Assembly (NCBI GenBank): GCA_031258915.1 | Contig: JAIRMD010000167.1 | Span: 1-10,470 of the forward strand | DNA: 10,470 nt | Source: Prevotellaceae bacterium | Lineage (GTDB): Bacteria > Bacteroidota > Bacteroidia > Bacteroidales > UBA932 | Reading direction: 5' to 3' | Part shown: positions 6,293 to 10,470 of the stretch, in pieces | Position numbering within the stretch: the stretch's first letter is position 1 | Layout of the letters: each line of letters begins with the position of its first letter | The notes under the pieces: generated by a model | Told to the model about the DNA's origin: nothing | The model's input: only the letters and a program-made list of their open reading frames with translations | Databases searched by the model: none | Program-made: the position numbers and the translations under genes

Positions 6293-7222
6293 ATGGACAG
6301 GAAACAATTTTTAAGAACGCTGGCTCTTGCGGGGGCTGCAATTACAGTCAAATCGAAGGGTGGAATGGATTTGATGGCCCAGTCGCAGGGCAAAAAACCT
6401 GTTGACTTGGTTGCTGTTATGGGCGGTGAGCCGGAAGAAATGTTCAGGCAGGCCATTGAGGAGCTGGGCGGCATATCCAAGTTCATCAAAAAGGGCTGGA
6501 AGGTGACGGTGAAGCCCAACATCGGATGGGACAAGGCGCCCGAGCTGGCCGGAAACACCAACCCAAAGCTGGTTGCCGAAATTGTGCGCCAATGCTTTCA
6601 GGCAGGCGCTAAGGAGGTAACGGTGTTCGACCATACGTGCGACGACTGGATAAAGTGCTACCGAAACAGCGGCATTGAAGCGGCTATCAAGGCGGCAGGC
6701 GGCAAAATGGCGCCGGCTAACGAGGAGTCGTACTACCGAAAGGTGCAGCTGCCTCTCGGCAAAAAGCTGACATCAACAAAGGTGCACGAGGCCATATTAG
6801 ACTGCGACGCGTGGATTAACGTGCCGGTGCTCAAGCATCACGGCGGCGCAAACCTGTCCATTTCCATGAAAAACTACATGGGAATAATTTGGGACAGGCG
6901 CATATTCCACAGAACCGACATGCAGCAGTGCATAGCCGACGTGTGCACAATGGAGAAAAAGCCTGTGCTAAACGTTGTTGATGCCTACCGCACCATGAAA
7001 ACCAACGGCCCGCAGGGGCGCACAACCGCCGATGTGGTTGATACCAAGGGTCTTTTCATCTCAAAGGATATAGTAGCGGTGGATACTGCCGCCGCAAAAT
7101 TCTTTGGGCAAATAAGGGATATGCCTCTGGAAAACGTAGGCCACCTCGCCAAAGGCCAAATGCTGGGGCTGGGAACAATGGAGCTGGATAAGCTAAATAT
7201 CAAGAGAATAAAGTTAGGATGA
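6293..7222 (+). CDS. DUF362 domain-containing protein with Tat-like N terminus
   Basis: 309 residues of the DUF362 family (function unsettled; many members sit beside or are fused to ferredoxin domains). Family segments are TVKPNIGWDKAPELAGNTNP (72-91), AKEVTVFDHTC (106-116), INVPVLKHHGGANLSISMKN (175-194) with the following YMG, and ISKDIVAVDTAAAKFFG (256-272). The N terminus DRKQFLRTLALAGAAI resembles a twin-arginine leader but has Arg-Lys instead of Arg-Arg, so export by Tat is doubtful; Sec export or a cytosolic location remain possible. There are only a few scattered cysteines (101, 116, 122, 171, 213, 218) and no ferredoxin motif, so it is not itself an evident Fe-S electron carrier. 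The ATG at 6293 follows the A/T-rich sequence usual for Bacteroidota starts. The polyferredoxin gene begins 18 bases after its stop, implying an operon and a shared redox role. Confidence 0.85.
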   Translation: MDRKQFLRTLALAGAAITVKSKGGMDLMAQSQGKKPVDLVAVMGGEPEEMFRQAIEELGGISKFIKKGWKVTVKPNIGWDKAPELAGNTNPKLVAEIVRQCFQAGAKEVTVFDHTCDDWIKCYRNSGIEAAIKAAGGKMAPANEESYYRKVQLPLGKKLTSTKVHEAILDCDAWINVPVLKHHGGANLSISMKNYMGIIWDRRIFHRTDMQQCIADVCTMEKKPVLNVVDAYRTMKTNGPQGRTTADVVDTKGLFISKDIVAVDTAAAKFFGQIRDMPLENVGHLAKGQMLGLGTMELDKLNIKRIKLG

Positions 7223-7240
7223 CGGAGTAGCAGCTATCGC

Positions 7241-8788
7241 ATGTTGAGAGAAGCAAGAGTAGCTGTATCGGTAGCATTATTTTCGCTGATAACGTTCTAC
7301 TTTATTGATTTTGCGGGTTTAATGTCGGGTGATGCTGCCAACCTGCTGGCGAGGATGCAGCTTGTCCCCGCAGCGCTGACGGCCTCCTTTGCTATGCTGG
7401 CAGGCTTAGCCGTGCTGACCTTGCTGCTGGGGAGGGTATATTGCTCGTCGATATGCCCAATGGGGGTGTATCAGGATGCGGTAGCGTGGCTCTCAAAGCG
7501 AGTAGCCAAAAGAAAAAAGCGCTACAAGTTCGGCAAGGCCAAAACCGTGCTGCGCGTGTCCATGCTTGCCGTAGCGCTGGCTATCTTCCTGAAATTCCCG
7601 CTGGTATCAGGCCTCATCGACCCGTATAGCGCCTACGGGCGCATAGCGGCAAACATTTTTCGCCCTGCTTACATGCTGGGCAACAACGCGCTGGCGACGG
7701 TTTTCATGCACTTCGGCAGCTATACCTTCTACAAAACGGACGTATTCATAGCGAGCGTATTTTCCTTCGCCGTAGCGCTGCTGACCATGATGCTTGTGGG
7801 CTATTTGGCATGGCGGCACGGGCGTACGTATTGCAATACGGTTTGCCCGGTGGGGACGGCGCTGGGATTTTTGAGCCGCTTCTCCATTTTCAAAATCAGG
7901 ATAGATGCGAGTAAATGTAACAGCTGTGGGGTGTGCGAGATGCGCTGTAAGGCGGCGTGCATCAACAGCAAGCAGCACACCATAGATAGCAGCCGCTGCG
8001 TAGGTTGCTTCAGCTGCATGGGCGTTTGCCGGAGGAATTGCCTGACGTTTTCGCCGGCGCTCCCACTTGGAAAGGCGGCAACGGCTCGGGAGGGCAGCCC
8101 GGCTGCGGGAAACGCCGTAGATGGAGGGAGGCGCCGCTTCCTGACGGCAGGCGTAGCTGCGGCAGCGGCCGCACCCGCGGCAATGGCCGGAGAGCGGGCA
8201 GGTAGCCCGACAGGAGCAACGCGCTACACGCGGCAACACCCCATCCTGCCTCCGGGTGCAGTAAGCACAGATAATATGCTGAGGCATTGCACGTCGTGCC
8301 ACCTGTGCGTCAGCAAATGCCCCTCGCAGGTGCTGAAGCCTGCTTTTTTGGAGTACGGCCTTGCGGGGATCATGCAGCCTACGATGGACTTCGAAAAAGG
8401 GTTTTGCAACTATGACTGCACCATTTGCTCGGAGGTATGCCCCAGCGACGCTATAAAGCGGCTTACCAAAGAGGAGAAGCATTTGAATCAGGGAGGGCAC
8501 GTGGTGCTTAACCGGGATATTTGCGTTGTGCCAACCGAAGAGGTAAGCTGCGGTGCCTGCTCGGAGCACTGCCCCACGCAGGCCGTTACCATGATCCCGT
8601 ACAAAAATGGGCTGACCATTCCGCACATAAATACCGAAATATGCATAGGCTGCGGCGGGTGCGAGTTTATTTGCCCCGTCCGTCCGTTCCGTGCAATATA
8701 CATTGAGGGACATGCAGTGCAGAGCAAAGCCAAACCATTTGAGGAGCAGAAAAAGGAGGAGAAGGAGATAGACAGCTTTGGGTTTTAG
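7241..8788 (+). CDS. NapH-NapG-like fused membrane polyferredoxin (six [4Fe-4S] motifs, internal Tat-like signal)
   Basis: 515 residues in two halves. The N-terminal half is NapH/NosR-like: helices at about 8-28, 44-64, 103-120 and 169-190 (possibly one more near 143-157), CxxxCP motifs at C68-C72 and C198-C202, then two ferredoxin motifs (C226/229/232/236 and C253/256/259/263; extra Cys 240 and 267 could complete crossed ligation). A linker leads to RRRFLTAG plus an Ala-rich hydrophobic run (297-316), the form of a twin-arginine leader but internal. The C-terminal half is NapG-like with four motifs: C350/353/356/360, C389/393/396/400, C428/437/440/444 and C468/471/474/478, and a charged tail. 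NapG and NapH together oxidise quinol and pass electrons across the membrane; here both are one chain. The terminal acceptor is unknown, as no nitrate reductase genes are nearby. It is the last gene of the DUF362 group. Confidence 0.88.
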   Translation: MLREARVAVSVALFSLITFYFIDFAGLMSGDAANLLARMQLVPAALTASFAMLAGLAVLTLLLGRVYCSSICPMGVYQDAVAWLSKRVAKRKKRYKFGKAKTVLRVSMLAVALAIFLKFPLVSGLIDPYSAYGRIAANIFRPAYMLGNNALATVFMHFGSYTFYKTDVFIASVFSFAVALLTMMLVGYLAWRHGRTYCNTVCPVGTALGFLSRFSIFKIRIDASKCNSCGVCEMRCKAACINSKQHTIDSSRCVGCFSCMGVCRRNCLTFSPALPLGKAATAREGSPAAGNAVDGGRRRFLTAGVAAAAAAPAAMAGERAGSPTGATRYTRQHPILPPGAVSTDNMLRHCTSCHLCVSKCPSQVLKPAFLEYGLAGIMQPTMDFEKGFCNYDCTICSEVCPSDAIKRLTKEEKHLNQGGHVVLNRDICVVPTEEVSCGACSEHCPTQAVTMIPYKNGLTIPHINTEICIGCGGCEFICPVRPFRAIYIEGHAVQSKAKPFEEQKKEEKEIDSFGF

Positions 8789-8825
8789 GCTACCCCGTCG
8801 CGCACATCCGCTTTCAAGCCCTCGC

Positions 8826-8858
8826 TTTTTTGTGCTGTGCTGCAAAAAAAACTTTTTT
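8826..8858 (+). terminator. Possible terminator after the polyferredoxin gene
   Basis: TTTTTTG (8826-8832) pairs with CAAAAAA (8843-8849) around a ~10-base loop, and a T6 tract follows at 8853-8858. The stem is AT-rich and thus weak, but position (37 bases after the stop, before the next promoter) and the T tract fit an intrinsic terminator. Confidence 0.35.
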
Positions 8859-8869
8859 CGTGCATCTGC

Positions 8870-8900
8870 TTGGAAATCGTAAGACTTTTATGTACTTTTG
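8870..8900 (+). promoter_or_regulatory. Promoter of the NfeD-SPFH operon
   Basis: TTG at 8870-8872, a 20-base spacer and TACTTTTG at 8893-8900 match the Bacteroidota -33/-7 promoter with the same spacing as the tRNA promoter in this window. Transcription would start near 8907, about 86 bases before the NfeD ATG. The -7 element is followed directly by the palindrome GCTGCGCAGC (8900-8909), which overlaps the start point and could be an operator. Confidence 0.7.
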
Positions 8901-8920
8901 CTGCGCAGCGTATTCACGCA

Positions 8921-8942
8921 AGTGCATTGTTAGTGCATTGTT
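8921..8942 (+). repeat. 11-bp tandem repeat x2 in the nfeD leader
   Basis: AGTGCATTGTT occurs at 8921-8931 and again at 8932-8942 without mismatch, inside the predicted 5' untranslated region. A second pair, CTCACAAAAAAA-like A-rich units (about 8959-8983), follows. Function unknown. Confidence 0.85.
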
Positions 8943-8992
8943 TTTGCAGCTCGATAATTCACAAAAAAACTCACAAAAAAAAACCAAGTACG

Positions 8993-9442
8993 ATGAACAT
9001 AGACATTTGGCAGCTTTGGATGCTTGCGGCGGTAATCTTTTTCATTCTCGAAATATTTACGCCCTCTTTCTTCATGGCGTGCATCGGCATAGGGTGCGCG
9101 GCAGGCAGCGTGGCCGCTATGCTTGGCGGAGGCACCATTGCGCAGCTGCTGTTTTTTTCGCTGGCAACGCTGGCGGCTTTTTTTGGCGTTCGTCCGCTGG
9201 TGATGCGCTACTTCTACAGAAAATCGGATGCGGTGCGCACCAACGTTGACAGCTTGGTAGGGCGTACTGCCCGCGTGAGCGAACGCTTAGACCCCGCTGC
9301 CGGACAAGGCCGCGTGGTGATAGACGGCGATGACTGGAAAGCAGTTTCCGAAAACGGCGCCGCCATCGAAAAAGGCGAGCCGGTGGAAATTGTCAAAGTA
9401 GATAGCGTAATACTGGTGGTAAAAAAAAAATCTGAAATCTGA
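8993..9442 (+). CDS. NfeD family protein, short form
   Basis: 149 residues: three closely packed helices (about 6-22, 24-45, 48-66) with the polar/charged ILEIFTPSFF turn typical of NfeD, then a soluble OB-fold domain (about 86-143) with SLVGRTARVSERLDP, GRVVIDGDDWKAVSE and the closing EIVKVDSVILVV strand. There is no protease domain, so this is the short class (like E. coli YbbJ). Such proteins are encoded next to SPFH proteins and are thought to form membrane microdomain complexes with them; the SPFH gene lies 42 bases downstream here. ATG 8993 is chosen over open-frame starts upstream (8837) because it matches the family N terminus and lies downstream of the predicted transcription start (~8907). 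The gene ends in an A10 run followed by three TCTGAAA repeats, the second of which supplies its TGA. Confidence 0.9.
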   Translation: MNIDIWQLWMLAAVIFFILEIFTPSFFMACIGIGCAAGSVAAMLGGGTIAQLLFFSLATLAAFFGVRPLVMRYFYRKSDAVRTNVDSLVGRTARVSERLDPAAGQGRVVIDGDDWKAVSENGAAIEKGEPVEIVKVDSVILVVKKKSEI

Positions 9443-9451
9443 AATCTGAAA
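9421..9451 (+). repeat. A10 tract followed by TCTGAAA x3 at the nfeD 3' end
   Basis: Ten A at 9421-9430 are followed by three perfect 7-bp units at 9431-9437, 9438-9444 and 9445-9451. Each unit contains TGA, and because 7 is not a multiple of 3 the three TGAs (9433, 9440, 9447) fall in all three frames; the one at 9440-9442 is the annotated stop. Confidence 0.92.
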
Positions 9452-9484
9452 TTATTTTATTAAATCTTTAAAACTAAAAAAATT

Positions 9485-10468
9485 ATGGGTAGCGGTGGAA
9501 CTATTATTTTGATTGGCCTTGCCATCTTTGCAGTGCTGTTCGTGCTTTCGGGCATCAAAATTGTGCAGCAATCCGAAACTATTGTGGTAGAGCGGCTCGG
9601 CCGCTACGACCGCACGCTTACATCCGGCATCAACATTCTGATACCGATTTTTGACAAGCCGCGCGAAATCACCTGGCGCTACGTAGTAACAGGCTACAGG
9701 GGCGAGGCGATAGTAACGTTCCGCAAGCGTCCGCGCATTGACCTCCGCGAAACGGTGTACGATTTTCCAAAGCAAAACGTCATCACCCGCGATAACGTGA
9801 GCACCGAAATCAACGCGCTGCTTTACTTCCAGATTACCAACCCCGTGAAGGCGCTGTACGAGATAGAAAACCTCCCCATGGCCATCGAAAAGTTGACGCA
9901 AACTACGCTGCGTAACGTGATTGGCGAGCTGGATCTGGACGAAACGCTCACCTCGCGCGACACCATCAACAGCAAGCTGCGCATCATTTTGGATGACGCT
10001 ACCAACAAGTGGGGCGTGAAGGTAAACCGCGTGGAGCTGCAGGACATTAACCCGCCAAAGGATATTCGCGATGCCATGGAAAAGCAAATGCGCGCCGAGC
10101 GCGACCGTCGCGCAAAAATTCTGGAGGCCGAAGGGCTAAAGCAATCGCAAATTTTGGAAGCCGAAGGGTACAAAATCTCCGAGATAAACCGCGCCGAGGG
10201 TAACAAATCGGCGCAAATACTCAACGCCGAGGGCGAGGCGGCAGCGCGTGTTAAGGTTGCCGAGGCCGAAGCCGAAGCCATTCGCAAGGTTTCGGATGCT
10301 GTTGCCTCAAAGAATGGTAACCCGATGAGCTACCTCATCGCCATGCGCTACCTCGAAACGCTCAAGGAAATGACCTCCGGCGAAGACAACAAAACCGTTT
10401 ACCTGCCCTACGAGGCAACGGGTATCCTCAGCTCCATCGGCGGCATAAAGGATATTTTGAAGAGCTGA
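9485..10468 (+). CDS. SPFH/stomatin (Band 7) family membrane protein, QmcA-like
   Basis: 327 residues: one N-terminal helix (about 6-24), an SPFH domain (about 25-190) with VQQSETIVVERLGRYDRTL, GINILIPIFDKPRE and the VITRDNVSTEINALLYFQI and LRNVIGELDLDETLTSRDTI segments typical of the paraslipin/QmcA group, then a long charged coiled coil (about 192-272) and a C-terminal segment with YLIAMRYLETLKEM (283-296). The coiled coil carries AEG at exact 11-residue spacing (Gly 217, 228, 239, 250), a hendecad pattern. Such proteins assemble into large membrane cages or microdomain scaffolds and often control membrane proteases; the NfeD partner is directly upstream. The ATG at 9485 follows an AT-rich spacer. 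The TGA is at 10466-10468, two bases before the window ends, so downstream genes are unseen. Confidence 0.95.
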   Translation: MGSGGTIILIGLAIFAVLFVLSGIKIVQQSETIVVERLGRYDRTLTSGINILIPIFDKPREITWRYVVTGYRGEAIVTFRKRPRIDLRETVYDFPKQNVITRDNVSTEINALLYFQITNPVKALYEIENLPMAIEKLTQTTLRNVIGELDLDETLTSRDTINSKLRIILDDATNKWGVKVNRVELQDINPPKDIRDAMEKQMRAERDRRAKILEAEGLKQSQILEAEGYKISEINRAEGNKSAQILNAEGEAAARVKVAEAEAEAIRKVSDAVASKNGNPMSYLIAMRYLETLKEMTSGEDNKTVYLPYEATGILSSIGGIKDILKS

Positions 10469-10470
10469 AA

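Noticed and set aside
7607..8845. A 412-codon open frame on the minus strand, antisense to the polyferredoxin gene
   Set aside because: The plus strand carries the conserved cysteine motifs of a known family over the same span. The antisense product is rich in Arg/Ala/His with no recognisable domain, as expected for a shadow frame of a GC-rich gene.
8837..8992. Upstream extension of the NfeD frame to a start at 8837
   Set aside because: The extension contains the predicted promoter (8870-8900) and tandem repeats, and the NfeD family N terminus matches the ATG at 8993.

Overview
The window looks like a chromosomal segment from a member of the Bacteroidota, most likely order Bacteroidales. Three lines of evidence point there: the protein families present (a Bacteroidales-type LptF/LptG permease, PheS and AnmK, and a stand-alone DUF2156 protein), AT-rich spacers between moderately GC-rich genes with few Shine-Dalgarno sequences, and several copies of the Bacteroidota promoter element TAnnTTTG at sensible distances from genes. 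No phage, insertion sequence, CRISPR array or rRNA was seen.

Layout. Positions 1-617 (+) hold the 3' part of a secreted-type glycoside hydrolase of family GH30. It converges on a minus-strand block from 5383 down to 731: an LptF/LptG permease (5383-3938), anmK (3941-2871), pheS (2753-1722) and a DUF2156/LPG-synthase-C protein (1708-731). The permease and anmK overlap by four bases. pheS has its own -7 element and an odd leader with three perfect 12-bp repeats, and the DUF2156 gene starts 13 bases after the pheS stop. A tRNA-Arg(ACG) gene at 5532-5605 is transcribed divergently from this block.

A plus-strand redox/membrane cassette follows: an ECF S-component-like six-helix membrane protein (5724-6233), a DUF362 protein with a Tat-like leader (6293-7222), and a 515-residue polyferredoxin (7241-8788). 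The polyferredoxin joins a NapH-like membrane half to a NapG-like half through an internal twin-arginine segment. The window ends with an NfeD short form and an SPFH/stomatin-family protein (8993-9442, 9485-10468), a classic membrane pair, under a good TTG-N20-TACTTTTG promoter.

How the genes relate. The lptF-anmK pair is envelope-related (LPS transport and cell-wall recycling). The pheS-DUF2156 pair suggests a link between Phe-tRNA synthesis and a tRNA-dependent acyltransferase-fold protein. The DUF362-polyferredoxin cassette is the best candidate for an undescribed system: the polyferredoxin could carry electrons between cytoplasmic and outer-face iron-sulfur clusters, with DUF362 and the small membrane protein as partners of unknown role. 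A recurring oddity is short perfect tandem repeats in leaders and gene junctions, including one that places a stop codon in all three frames directly after a run of ten A.
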